64,000 nt of DNA from CAWDPQ01 sp963804245 (GTDB lineage Bacteria; Acidobacteriota; Vicinamibacteria; Vicinamibacterales; 2-12-FULL-66-21), in NCBI GenBank assembly GCA_963804245.1, contig CAWDPQ010000010.1, positions 248,001 to 312,000 of the forward strand, given 5' to 3'. Positions 42,984 through 52,101 of this stretch are shown one piece after another (within the stretch, counting starts at the first letter, position 1; each line of letters starts with the position of its first letter). The notes beneath the pieces are model-generated. The model was not told the DNA's origin and made no database searches. It saw only the letters and a program-made list of their open reading frames with translations. The position numbers were made by a program, and so were the translations under genes.

Positions 42984-45178
42984 CGCCACCCACCGGCGTT
43001 CGGCGGATCGACTTCGACGCGCTGGCCGAAGCGCGGCATCACGACCCCTTTTCGATACTCGGGCCGCACGTCGTGGACGAAGGCGTGGTTATTCGCGCGT
43101 TCCTGCCACAGGCCGAACAGGTCAGCATCATCCGGCCCGGTGGCGATGCTGTGCCGATGCAGAAACGCCATGACGCGGGAATTTTCGAAAGACTTCTCGC
43201 CGGCCTCACCACGATTCCCGATTACGGGCTGCGCGTCACCCACCCCGGCGGCGATACCGATAACGTCGACGATCCGTATCGCTACGGGCGAGTCCTCGGT
43301 GACTACGATCTGTATCTCTTCGGCGAAGGCAATCACACGCGGATCTACGAAAAGCTCGGCGCCCATCCGATGCGCATCGGCTCGGCCGACGGCGTGCACT
43401 TTGCGGTGTGGGCGCCCAACGCCGTCCGCGTCAGCGTCGTCGGCGACTTCAATCGCTGGGACGGTCGCGCTCACCCGATGCGTTCGCTCGGCGCGAGCGG
43501 CGTCTGGGAGATCTTTCTCCCTGCCGCGACGGTCGGTCATCGCTACAAGTTCGAGATCAAGGCACGCAACAAAAACGTTCTGCTCAAGGCCGATCCTTAC
43601 GGTCGGGCGTTCGAGATCCCGCCGCTGTCGGCGTCAATTGTGACCCGCCTCGACTACGACTGGCAGGACGATGAGTGGATGCGAGACCGGCTGAGACGTG
43701 AGTCCTGGCTCAATCGGCCGATGGCCATCTACGAAGTGCACCTGGGATCCTGGATGCGGATTCCCGAGGAGAAGGATCGTTACCTGACCTACGACGAGCT
43801 TGCGGCGCGGCTCATTCCGTACGTGCGCGACATGGGTTACACGCACATCGAGCTGCTCCCGGTCATGGAACATCCGTTTTCGGGATCCTGGGGATACCAG
43901 GTGACGGGCTTCTATGCACCGACGAGCCGCTTCGGAACGCCGCGTGAGTTCAAGGGGTTCGTCGATGCCTGCCACCGTGCCGGCATTGGCGTCATCCTCG
44001 ACTGGGTTCCCGGCCACTTCCCCAAAGACGCTCATGGGCTGGCGCAGTTCGACGGCACCTCACTCTACGAGCACGCTGACCCCCGGCAGGGTGAGCACAG
44101 CGACTGGGGCACGCTCATCTTCAACTACGGCCGCAACGAAGTACGCAATTTCCTGCTCGCCAACGCTCTCTTCTGGCTGCACGAGTACCACGCCGATGGC
44201 CTGCGCGTCGACGCGGTCGCGTCGATGATCTACCTCGATTACTCGCGGCGGGAAGGGGAGTGGGTGCCGAACCGTCACGGCGGCCGTGAAAATCTGGAGG
44301 CGATCGACTTTCTCCGCCAGATGAACATGCTGACGCACGCCGAGCAGCCGGGATCGATCACCATCGCGGAGGAGTCAACGGCCTTTCCGTCGGTGAGCCG
44401 TCCGACCTATCTCGGCGGCCTGGGTTTCACTTACAAGTGGAACATGGGCTGGATGAACGACATTCTCGAGTACGTCAAGAAGGATCCGGTTTACCGGCGC
44501 TGGGATCACACACACCTGACGTTCTCCCTGCTCTATGCCTTCACCGAGAACTTCATCCTGCCGTTCTCGCACGACGAAGTGGTACACGGCAAGGGGTCGA
44601 TGTTCGGCAAGATTCCCGGTGACGACTGGCGGAAGGCGGCCACGCTGCGGGCGCTTTACGGCTTCATGTACGCGCACCCGGGCAAGAAGCTGATGTTCAT
44701 GGGCTGCGAGTTCGGCCAGACTCGCGAATGGAACTACGATCAGAGCCTCGACTGGCACGCGCTCGACAACCCGCTTCACTCCGGCCTGCGGCATTTCGTT
44801 ACCGATCTCAATCGGACCTACACGAGCGAGCCGGCCATGCACCAGGTCGATTTCGATCCGCACGGGTTTCACTGGATCGATTGCAACGACAACGAAAACA
44901 GCGTGGTCTCGTTAATCCGCCGGGCACAGAATCCCGATGACTTCGTGGTGGCGCTCCTGAACTTTACGCCCGTGCCCCGCGAGGGCTACCGCATCGGCGT
45001 CCCCAGGGACGGCGGCTACATCGAGCTGCTCAACAGCGATGCCCAAGCCTACGGCGGCAGCAACTGCGGCAACGGCGGCATCGTGTTCACCGAACCGATC
45101 GCCTCGCATGGGTACAACGTGTCGCTGAACCTGCGCATCCCTCCGCTCGGTTTCCTCCTGCTGAAGCCCGCGGTGTAA
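42980..45178 (+). CDS. glgB: 1,4-alpha-glucan branching enzyme (GH13)
   Basis: GlgB cuts alpha-1,4 chains and rejoins them through alpha-1,6 branches in glycogen synthesis. The ATG at 42980 gives 732 residues, near the E. coli 728. It has the two N-terminal CBM48-like domains (VHFAVWAPNAVRVSVVGDFN), then the GH13 barrel with ELLPVMEHPFSGSWGYQVTG, the nucleophile D411 in DGLRVDAVASM, the acid/base E464 in TIAEEST and D532 in PFSHDEVVHGKGS. It is translationally coupled to the glutaredoxin-DUF2892 gene. No other glycogen gene is in view. Confidence 0.97.
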   Translation: MTPPTGVRRIDFDALAEARHHDPFSILGPHVVDEGVVIRAFLPQAEQVSIIRPGGDAVPMQKRHDAGIFERLLAGLTTIPDYGLRVTHPGGDTDNVDDPYRYGRVLGDYDLYLFGEGNHTRIYEKLGAHPMRIGSADGVHFAVWAPNAVRVSVVGDFNRWDGRAHPMRSLGASGVWEIFLPAATVGHRYKFEIKARNKNVLLKADPYGRAFEIPPLSASIVTRLDYDWQDDEWMRDRLRRESWLNRPMAIYEVHLGSWMRIPEEKDRYLTYDELAARLIPYVRDMGYTHIELLPVMEHPFSGSWGYQVTGFYAPTSRFGTPREFKGFVDACHRAGIGVILDWVPGHFPKDAHGLAQFDGTSLYEHADPRQGEHSDWGTLIFNYGRNEVRNFLLANALFWLHEYHADGLRVDAVASMIYLDYSRREGEWVPNRHGGRENLEAIDFLRQMNMLTHAEQPGSITIAEESTAFPSVSRPTYLGGLGFTYKWNMGWMNDILEYVKKDPVYRRWDHTHLTFSLLYAFTENFILPFSHDEVVHGKGSMFGKIPGDDWRKAATLRALYGFMYAHPGKKLMFMGCEFGQTREWNYDQSLDWHALDNPLHSGLRHFVTDLNRTYTSEPAMHQVDFDPHGFHWIDCNDNENSVVSLIRRAQNPDDFVVALLNFTPVPREGYRIGVPRDGGYIELLNSDAQAYGGSNCGNGGIVFTEPIASHGYNVSLNLRIPPLGFLLLKPAV

Positions 45179-45233
45179 GATCGTTCGTTTCTATGGCTCG
45201 CCGTTGACGGCGCCGCATCAAGGAGTTCGAGGA

Positions 45234-45377
45234 ATGTCTCAGAGAAACGGCGAGAAGTCGCGCTTCCAGATCAATCGCAAACGCGGAGTACTCCGGCGCG
45301 CCAAGATTCGCGAGCTGCTGGCAGCTCCGGCGGCGGAGAAGCGACCGGCGCACGCCAAGCCACGCCGAGGCAAGTAA
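45234..45377 (+). CDS. 47-aa highly basic protein of unknown function
   Basis: The ATG at 45234 has a ribosome binding site (AAGGAG with a further GAGG) and the frame ends at 45375-45377. The 47 residues begin MSQRNGEKSRFQINRKRGVL and continue RRAKIRELLA with an Ala/Pro/Lys/Arg tail. About one third is Lys or Arg, so it should bind nucleic acid or ribosomes. Small basic proteins that start in this way occur in other Acidobacteria, by recollection. It lies 55 nt after glgB and may be cotranscribed. Confidence 0.6.
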   Translation: MSQRNGEKSRFQINRKRGVLRRAKIRELLAAPAAEKRPAHAKPRRGK

Positions 45378-45411
45378 TAAGCTGTCGACGAGCATCTTTT
45401 CTCAGCGCTCG

Positions 45412-45477
45412 CGGGGCCCCACCCCCGCTCGCTCTCGCTCGCGCATTCGCGCTCGCTCGAGCGCCCGCAGGCGCTCC
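45412..45477. repeat. Dispersed GC-rich repeat, copy A (GAGCGCCTG ... GGGGTGGGGCCCC)
   Basis: Read on the minus strand, this 66-nt block begins GGAGCGCCTGCGGGCGCTCG, runs through alternating GAGCGAG/GCGCGAA words and ends GGGGGTGGGGCCCC. A second copy with the same start, middle and end lies at 49867-49928 on the plus strand. Both lie immediately downstream of a stop codon. The arms CTCGAGCG/CGCTCGAG can fold. It separates the convergent small basic protein and ABC-F genes. Confidence 0.65.
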
Positions 45478-45491
45478 CCGAGCTCCCGAGT

Positions 45492-47129
45492 TTACCCGTG
45501 TACCCCCGGCGCTTCGTGCCCCGTGCGCTCGACGTATTCCACGTAGGAACCCGGGTAGGCGTGCGGTTCGGCGTCGGTGCCCGACTCTCCCCCGAGCTCG
45601 AGAACGCGGGTGCTCAGCCCGCGCAGGAACGCCCGGTCGTGCGATACGAACATCATCGTTCCCTCGTATGACGAGAGTGACGCGACGAGCATTTCCTTGG
45701 TGGCGAGATCGAGGTGGTTCGTCGGCTCGTCCAGCACCAGGAAGTTTGGCGGGTCGAGCAGCATCCGCGCCAGGACGAGTCGGGTCTTTTCGCCACCCGA
45801 GAGGGCGCGTATTTTCTTTTCCACCTCATCGCCCGAAAACTGGAACGCTCCGAGCAGGTTGCGCAGCACGCCGGTCGACTCGTGCGGAAAATCCCGCTCG
45901 ATCTGTTCCCACACGGTGAACTCGGGATCGAGCAGATCGAGAGCCTGCTGTGCGAAGTATCCCATCCTGACGCTGACACCGATACGCACGTCGCCGCTGT
46001 CCGGTGGCAGGACGCCGGCGACCATCCGCAGCAGCGTTGTCTTTCCCGCGCCATTCCGCCCCATCACGCACCAGCGCTCGCCGCGCCGGACAGTCAGGTT
46101 GACACCGTCGTGGACGATGCGACGGCCGTAGGCCTTGCTGACGCCTTCGAGCACCGCGACCTGTTCGCCGGAGCGCTGCGGCTGCCGGAAATCGAACTGC
46201 ACGACGCGGCGTTTCTTCGGAAGCTCGATCTTTTCAATCTTTTCGAGGGCTTTGACGCGGCTCTGCACCTGCGCGGCCTTGGCCGCATGCGCCGCGAAGC
46301 GGTCGATGAACCGCTGCTCCTTGGCGAGCATCGCCTGCTGGCGCGCATATGCCGCCTCGCGATTCGCTTCGCGAATCGCCCGCTCCCGTTCGTAGAAGTC
46401 GTAATTACCCGAGTACATCGTGATCTCGCCGCCGTCGATCTCCGCGACGCGACTGACCACCCGATTCATGAAATCGCGATCGTGGGAGGTCATGACGAGC
46501 GCCCCGGGAAGCGACTTCAGGAACGCCTCGAGCCAGATGATCGATTCGATATCCAGATGGTTGGTCGGTTCGTCCATGAGCAGGACGTCCGGGCGGCCGA
46601 GCAGCACGCGGGCCATGGCGACCCGCATCTTCCATCCCCCTGACAACGCCCCGACGTCTCTGTCGATTTGTTCATCGTCGAATCCGAGACCGTGCAGGAC
46701 CTCGCGCGCCTGGCTCTCGAGCGCGTAACCGCCGAGATGTTCGTATTCCTCCTGAACCTCGCCGAACCGCGCGAGGATTCTGTCCATGTCTCCGCCGCTG
46801 GCCGGGTCGGACATCGCGCGCTGCAGCGCGTCGAGCTCGTGGTGCAGCACGCCGGTGCGGCCACTGCCGGCGATCGCCTCGTCCAGCACGCTGCGCCCTG
46901 ACATCTCTTCCACGTCCTGCCTGAAGTAGCCGACCGTCACTTTCTTCGGAACGGATACTTCGCCGTCGTCGGGCGTCTCTTCGCCCACGACCATACGGAA
47001 CAAAGTCGTCTTGCCGGCGCCGTTGGGCCCGACGAGTCCGACTTTTTCGCCGGGATTCAGTTGGAAGGAAGCGTCGACGAACAGTATCTGGCGGCCGTAC
47101 TGCTTGCTGACCCGGGAGAACGTGATCAC
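45492..47129 (-). CDS. ABC-F family ATPase (translation factor type)
   Basis: The 545-aa protein starts with GTG at 47129 and has two fused ABC domains and no membrane part. Domain 1: Walker A GPNGAGKTT, signature LSGGWKMR, Walker B LLMDEPTNHLD. A linker with charged helices follows (REANREAAYARQQAMLAKEQ), the P-site tRNA interaction motif region of ABC-F. Domain 2: GRNGAGKTT, LSGGEKTR, LVLDEPTNHLD. The general type is YdiF/YbiT-like rather than a known antibiotic-resistance subfamily. ABC-F proteins act on the ribosome. The EVE-domain gene is transcribed just before it with a 1-nt gap. Confidence 0.93.
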   Translation of the reverse strand: MITFSRVSKQYGRQILFVDASFQLNPGEKVGLVGPNGAGKTTLFRMVVGEETPDDGEVSVPKKVTVGYFRQDVEEMSGRSVLDEAIAGSGRTGVLHHELDALQRAMSDPASGGDMDRILARFGEVQEEYEHLGGYALESQAREVLHGLGFDDEQIDRDVGALSGGWKMRVAMARVLLGRPDVLLMDEPTNHLDIESIIWLEAFLKSLPGALVMTSHDRDFMNRVVSRVAEIDGGEITMYSGNYDFYERERAIREANREAAYARQQAMLAKEQRFIDRFAAHAAKAAQVQSRVKALEKIEKIELPKKRRVVQFDFRQPQRSGEQVAVLEGVSKAYGRRIVHDGVNLTVRRGERWCVMGRNGAGKTTLLRMVAGVLPPDSGDVRIGVSVRMGYFAQQALDLLDPEFTVWEQIERDFPHESTGVLRNLLGAFQFSGDEVEKKIRALSGGEKTRLVLARMLLDPPNFLVLDEPTNHLDLATKEMLVASLSSYEGTMMFVSHDRAFLRGLSTRVLELGGESGTDAEPHAYPGSYVEYVERTGHEAPGVHG

Positions 47130-47130
47130 G

Positions 47131-47562
47131 TCAGCGCGACCTCCCGCCGGGAGGCCGCCCCTCGCCTGCCATCGACTCGATCCGTTTCCACTCGACGTCG
47201 GTCACCGGCATGACGGACAAACGCGACATTCGGACGAGAGGAAACGTGGCGAACGCCTTGTCGGCTTTGATCGCCGCCAGGGTGACCGCTGACGCGAGCT
47301 TCTTGACAGGCTCTACGTCAACCGCGTAGAGCTTTCCCGTCTTGTCGGCCGGGTCCGGATAGGCTGCGCCCGACGCGCGGGCGATGCCAACGACCGCTTT
47401 TTCGTTCCCAGTGTGATAGAAAAAGATGCGATCGCCATCGCGGATGCTCCGGAGGTGCTTTTGCGCCAATGGATTTCTCACGCCGGTCCACGAGGTGCGG
47501 CCATCGCGCGCGAGGTCGTCATAGCTGTAGTTCGACGGTTCTTCTTTCATCAGCCAGTTCAT
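47131..47562 (-). CDS. EVE-domain protein (thymocyte nuclear protein 1 family)
   Basis: I start at the ATG at 47562 (143 aa); the longer frame from 47643 adds residues that do not fit the family. The EVE fold is plain: MNWLMKEEPSNYSYDDLARD, TSWTGVRNPLAQKHLRSIRD, GDRIFFYHTGNEKAVVGIA, and AYPDPAD. EVE is a PUA-like pocket domain that reads modified bases, cytosine modifications in DNA or RNA. In bacteria it often stands alone and is thought to be tied to tRNA or restriction. It ends 1 nt before the ABC-F gene start, so a translation-linked role is plausible (inference). Confidence 0.92.
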   Translation of the reverse strand: MNWLMKEEPSNYSYDDLARDGRTSWTGVRNPLAQKHLRSIRDGDRIFFYHTGNEKAVVGIARASGAAYPDPADKTGKLYAVDVEPVKKLASAVTLAAIKADKAFATFPLVRMSRLSVMPVTDVEWKRIESMAGEGRPPGGRSR

Positions 47563-47626
47563 CAGCAGGCTCCGAGGCAATCCGGGTATGTCGGTTTTTG
47601 CGTTCTTGTCTGGATTATAAACAGCC

Positions 47627-49865
47627 GTGACACGCCAGCACATCGGTCGCTACAGGATCACGGGAACGCTCGGCGAGGGCGGAATGGGGATCGTCTATTC
47701 CGCGGTCGATCCTAAGCTCGAGCGTCCGGTCGCCATAAAAACATTGCGCGGAGCCTCTCCGGATCCGGTTGCCCGGGAGCGACTGGCGCGCGAGGCACGC
47801 ACTGCCGCTGCCATCAACCACCCCGCGATCTGCCAGCTCTATGAAATCGGAGAGGACAACGGCGAGCTGTACCTGGCGATGGAGCTGCTGGAGGGAGAGT
47901 CCCTCGCCACCCGCATCGGGCGCGGCCGGCTGACGACGTCGGAAGCGGTTTCACTCGCGCTCAGCATGCTCGCCGGGATCGATGCACTGCATCGTCATGG
48001 CGTGGTGCACCGGGATCTGAAACCCTCGAACGTGTTCCTGACGGCGCACGGCGTCAAGCTCCTGGATTTCGGTGTCGCCGCCGCCACCGGCGCCGACGCC
48101 GCGGTAACGTCGACGCGGCTCACTTCCCCGGGCATGCTGATTGGCACGCCGCAATACTGTGCGCCGGAGCAGATCCGGGGGGAGCCGGCCGATGCTCGAA
48201 CGGACATCTTTGCCGCGGGCGCGATCGTTTACGAGATGGTGTCCGGGCAAACTCCGTACGGCGGCCGCAGCACCGTCGAAGTCATCCACAACATCATGTA
48301 CGACGAGCCGCCTGTGCTGACGGGTGGCCCTGCCGTGTCAGCCCTCGATCGCGTCATCAACAAGGCGCTCGCCAAAAACCGCGACGATCGTTACCAGACC
48401 GCCGACGCCTTCGCACAGGAGCTCCGCTCGTCGCTGCTCCTCGCGGATACGCAACCGGTTGCCGCCCGTGCCGCCACCCGTCTCATCGTCCTGCCATTTC
48501 GCATCCTCCGACCGGATGCCGAAACGGACTTTCTCGCGTTCAGCCTCGCCGATGCCATCACCAGTTCGCTCTCGACGCTGCAGCCGCTCGTCGTGCGATC
48601 GAGCGTCGTCGCAGGAAAGTTTGGACGGCGGCATGCCGGACCTGAAGATGCTTGCGACCGAGGCAGACGTCGATGTGGCGGTTGTCGGGACGCTCATGCG
48701 CGCGGGCGATCAGCTGCGCGTCACGACACAAATGCTCGAGGCGCCGTCGGGGACGGTCGTGTGCTCGCACAGCAGCCAGGTTCACGTCGGCGATCTGTTC
48801 GCCCTGCAGGACCAGCTCACCACTCAGATCGTGGAGGCGCTCTCGCTGCCGCTCACATCGCGCGAGCGCCGTATGCTGCGGCACGACGTGCCATCGAATC
48901 CGCACGCCTACGAGCGCTACCTGCGCGCCAACGAGTTGAGCCAGAACACGAAACAGTGGAAGACCGCGCGCGACCTGTACCAGGAGTGCCTCGGCGACGA
49001 TCCGCACTACGCGCCGGGATGGGCGGCACTCGGCCGCATGCACCGCTTGATCAGCAAATATCTCGTTGGCGAGGAATCCAGCACGCTGCAACTTGCCGAA
49101 ACCGCGCTCAAGCGCGCGCTCGAGCTGAACCCCGATCTGTCGAGTGCGGAGAATGCCTACGCCTATCTCGAAGTCGATCTCGGGCGGGCGACGGATGCGA
49201 TGTCGCGGCTCATTCGACTGGCCAAGACCCGCGGCTCCGACTCCGAGCTCTTTTCCGGCCTCGGCCATGCGTGTCGTTACTGCGGCCTGTTGCGAGCGTC
49301 CCTCGCCGCCTTCGAGCGCTCGCGCCGACTCGATCCGCGCCTGAAAACGAGTATCGCGATCACATTCTTCATGCTCGGAGAGTACGAGCGTGTTCTGGAA
49401 TTCGAAACGGAGGGCATTCCCTATGCCCGCAATGTCGCGCTGACGATGCTCGGGAGACAAGACGAGGCATTGGAGAGCCTGCGCACGATCGACGAGCGCA
49501 TCGCCAGCCGAATGGTGTCGTTCACCTCGGCGTTGCGACTGCTGCTGCACGGCCGGACCGACGAGAGCATTGCCGCGCTGGCCCCGCTCCGCGACATTCA
49601 CGATCCCGAGGCGCGCTACTTCGTCGGCCGCCACCTCGCGTATGCCGGCGATCACGCCGGTGCGCTCGAGGCTATCGAGTGGGCGGTCGACAACGGATTC
49701 TTCTGCACGCCCGCCGTCGCCCGGGATCCGTGGCTCGACGGCCTGCGCGCCAATCCCGCATTCGGCGCGCTCGTCGCCCGTGCCGAAGCGCGGCACCGGG
49801 ATGCCGTCGTCACCTTCTTGAGCGCCGAAGGCGACCGAGTCCTCGGTTTAGGCCAGCCGGCTTGA
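47627..49865 (+). CDS. Ser/Thr protein kinase with C-terminal TPR region (one frameshift)
   Basis: The start is a GTG at 47627. Residues 1-275 form an active-looking Hanks kinase: GEGGMGIVYSAVDPKL, VAIKTL, HRDLKPSNVFLT, LLDFGVAAA. Residues about 285-400 are the FlgO/adenylate-cyclase-associated type segment (LIVLPFRILRPDAETDFLAF; VVGTLMRAGDQLRVTTQML). From 440 to the end come TPR-like helices (WAALGRMHRLISKYL, SGLGHACRYCGLLRASLAAF). At about 48615 the frame changes by one base; both halves make sense (VVAGKF to DGGMPDLKM). Kinases with a TPR half but no TM helix are very numerous in Acidobacteria. Confidence 0.85.
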
Positions 49866-49866
49866 A

Positions 49867-49928
49867 GAGCGCCTGCGGCCCGAGCGAGGCGCGAAGTCGC
49901 CGAGCGAGCGCGCTTGGGGGTGGGGCCC
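49867..49928. repeat. Dispersed GC-rich repeat, copy B
   Basis: A 62-nt plus-strand block begins GAGCGCCTGCGGCCCGAGCG, contains GCGAGGCGCGAAG and CGAGCGAGCGCGC, and ends GGGGGTGGGGCCC. It matches, in the opposite orientation, the block at 45412-45477. It starts one nucleotide after the stop codon of the kinase gene and ends 7 nt before the glycosylase gene, so it must be transcribed as a leader or terminator region. Confidence 0.65.
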
Positions 49929-49935
49929 AAGCGCA

Positions 49936-50505
49936 TTGAGAGAAGAAGAAGCCTTGAACTGGTCGCACCTGCGCCTGCGCGATCGCATCAAGCCGGGCGT
50001 GCGCGTGCTGTTCGTCGGCATCAATCCCGGCGTCCGATCGGCTCAGACCGGCCATCATTTCGCCGGCTACTCCAACCGGTTCTGGAAGCTGCTCGGCGAA
50101 TCACGGCTGGTTCCGGAACCAATCACCTACCTCGATGACGATCGGCTGCCGGAGTTCGGGTTCGGCATCACCAACCTGATTGCGCGGCCGAGTCCAGGAA
50201 TCAACGATCTGGCCCCGCGTGAGTACGTGGCGGGATGGACGATTCTCTCGAGGAAGGTGAAACGCTACCGTCCGCAGGTGCTGGCACTCGTTGGCGTAAC
50301 GCTCTACCGTGCGGTCCTGCCACTCATCTCTTCCAGGGACGGCACGGGAGGACACTCGCGTGCGACCGGCACCGTCCTGGGCAGCCAGCCGCACCTCGTT
50401 CACGGCGCGCAGCTGTTCGTGCTGCCCAATCCCAGCGGCCGGAATGCGAACTTCAGTTACGCCGAGATGCTGGAGGCCTTCGCGACGCTGAAGCGACTAC
50501 TTTGA
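49936..50505 (+). CDS. mug: Mug/TDG-type mismatch-specific uracil (thymine) DNA glycosylase
   Basis: The 189-aa frame starts with TTG at 49936; a second TTG at 49954 with AGAAGAAG in front is also possible. The catalytic block is VLFVGINPGVRSAQTGHHFA (motif GINPG with Asn), followed by the family segment FGITNLIARPSPGINDLAPR, and the minor-groove wedge region reads LPNPSGRNANFSY. Mug removes uracil or ethenocytosine from mispairs with guanine in base-excision repair. The flanking gabD gene converges, with the stops 3 nt apart. Confidence 0.92.
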   Translation: MREEEALNWSHLRLRDRIKPGVRVLFVGINPGVRSAQTGHHFAGYSNRFWKLLGESRLVPEPITYLDDDRLPEFGFGITNLIARPSPGINDLAPREYVAGWTILSRKVKRYRPQVLALVGVTLYRAVLPLISSRDGTGGHSRATGTVLGSQPHLVHGAQLFVLPNPSGRNANFSYAEMLEAFATLKRLL

Positions 50506-50508
50506 AAC

Positions 50509-51987
50509 CTATTTGATGCCCCCAAGGCACAAGTACTTGATCTCGAGGAACTCCTCCATCCCGTACTTCGACCCCTCGCGACCGATCCCCGACTGCTTCA
50601 TCCCGCCGAACGGCGCCACTTCCGTGGAAATGATCCCAGTGTTGATGCCCACGATTCCGTACTCGAGCGCGTCCGCCACGGTCCAGATCCGGCCGATGTC
50701 GCGCCCGTAGAAATACGCCGCGAGTCCGAACTCGGTATCGTTCGCGAGGGCGATTGCCTCCGCGTCGGTCTTGAAGCGGAACAACGGCGCCACCGGACCA
50801 AATGTTTCTTCCCGCGCGATGAGCATCGCCGGGGTCACATCGGTCAGGATCGTCGGCTCGAAGAAGCGGCCGCCGAGCTTGTGGCGGTTGCCGCCGACAA
50901 GCACCCGAGCCCCCTTGGCCGTCGCGTCGCGAATGTGCTCCTCGACCTTGTCAACGGCGCGGTCGTCGATGAGTGGGCCCTGAGTCGCTTCAGCATCGAG
51001 GCCCGAGGCCGGGCGCAGCTTGCGTACGGCCACCGCGAGCTTTTCGGCAAACACGTCGTAGACCGAATCGTGTACCAGGAGACGATTGGCGCAGACGCAG
51101 GTCTGCCCGGTATTTCGGTACTTCGAGATCACCGCTCCCTCGACCGCCGCATCGAGATCGGCATCGTCGAACACGATGAACGGCGCGTTGCCGCCCAGTT
51201 CCAGCGACAGGCGTTTCACGGTCGAGGCGCACTGTGCCATCAGCAGCCTGCCGGTCTCGGTCGATCCCGTGAACGACAGCTTGCGCACCAGCGGGTTCGA
51301 CGTCAGCTCGCCGCCGAGCTCTTTGGCCGGTCCGGTGATGATGTTGAGCACACCTTTGGGCAGTCCGGCGCGCTCGCTGAGCTCGGCGAGCGCCAGTGCC
51401 GAGAAGGGCGTCTGCGAAGCAGGTTTGAGGACGACCGTACAGCCCGCGGCGATGGCGGGGCCGGCTTTGCGCGTGATCATCGCCAGCGGAAAATTCCACG
51501 GCGTGATGCAAGCCACGACGCCGACCGGTTCCTTCAGGACGACGATCCGCTTGTCGGGCTGGTGCTGCGGGATCGTGTCGCCGTACACGCGTTTGGCCTC
51601 CTCGCCGAACCATTCGAGGAACGAAGCCGCGTACGCCGTCTCACCCTTTGATTCGCTGAGCGGTTTGCCCTGCTCGAGCGTCATCAACCGCGCCAGGTCC
51701 TCCTGATGCGTCATCATCAGGTCGAACCAGCGGCGCAGCACGTTGGCGCGCTCCTTCGCCGTCTTGGCCCGCCAGGCGGGAAATGCACGATTCGCCGCCT
51801 CGATCGCGCGCCGCGTATCCGCCGCGTCGAGTTGGGGCACCGTCCCCAGCACTTCGCCCGTCGCCGGATTGTCGACGTCGATGGTCTTGTCTTTTTCGAT
51901 CCACTGCCCGTCGATGTAGGCGGCCTGACGGAACAGCTTCGCATCGCGCAGCTCTGGCGCCGTTCTCACTTGTGTTTGCGGATTCAT
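50509..51987 (-). CDS. gabD: NAD(P)-dependent succinate-semialdehyde dehydrogenase-type ALDH
   Basis: The ATG at 51987 has an AAGGA ribosome binding site and gives 492 residues. It has the ALDH block ITPWNFPLAMITRKAGPAIA, the Rossmann FTGSTETGRLLM, catalytic Glu in LELGGNAPFIVFDDADLDAA, catalytic Cys in YRNTGQTCVCANRLLV, and EETFGPVAPLF. The pattern QTCVCANR (second Cys two residues on) and FGGMKQSGIGREGSKYGM are characteristic of GabD/SSADH. It oxidises succinate semialdehyde to succinate. A single-gene unit, convergent with the glycosylase gene. Confidence 0.92.
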   Translation of the reverse strand: MNPQTQVRTAPELRDAKLFRQAAYIDGQWIEKDKTIDVDNPATGEVLGTVPQLDAADTRRAIEAANRAFPAWRAKTAKERANVLRRWFDLMMTHQEDLARLMTLEQGKPLSESKGETAYAASFLEWFGEEAKRVYGDTIPQHQPDKRIVVLKEPVGVVACITPWNFPLAMITRKAGPAIAAGCTVVLKPASQTPFSALALAELSERAGLPKGVLNIITGPAKELGGELTSNPLVRKLSFTGSTETGRLLMAQCASTVKRLSLELGGNAPFIVFDDADLDAAVEGAVISKYRNTGQTCVCANRLLVHDSVYDVFAEKLAVAVRKLRPASGLDAEATQGPLIDDRAVDKVEEHIRDATAKGARVLVGGNRHKLGGRFFEPTILTDVTPAMLIAREETFGPVAPLFRFKTDAEAIALANDTEFGLAAYFYGRDIGRIWTVADALEYGIVGINTGIISTEVAPFGGMKQSGIGREGSKYGMEEFLEIKYLCLGGIK

Positions 51988-52037
51988 GTTCGTCCTTGAA
52001 AGAAGCCGACAATCAACCACCGGCTGTCTCGATCACG

Positions 52038-52101
52038 CCCGGCCTACAAGGCCGGGCCTACGGTTGAACGACACGACTAACGACTAGCGACTGACGACTA
52101 G
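52038..52101. terminator. Strong hairpin plus ACTAACGACT repeat in the gabD/OMP gap
   Basis: CCCGGCCT-ACA-AGGCCGGG at 52038-52056 is a perfect 8-bp stem. It lies 40 nt past the end of the minus-strand outer-membrane protein gene and before gabD, so it can end transcription. Between it and the OMP stop stands a tandem of ACGACTAACGACTAGCGACT (about 52069-52101) that overlaps the stop; the same word appears in reverse at about 57665-57690, after the S9 peptidase gene. Confidence 0.55.
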
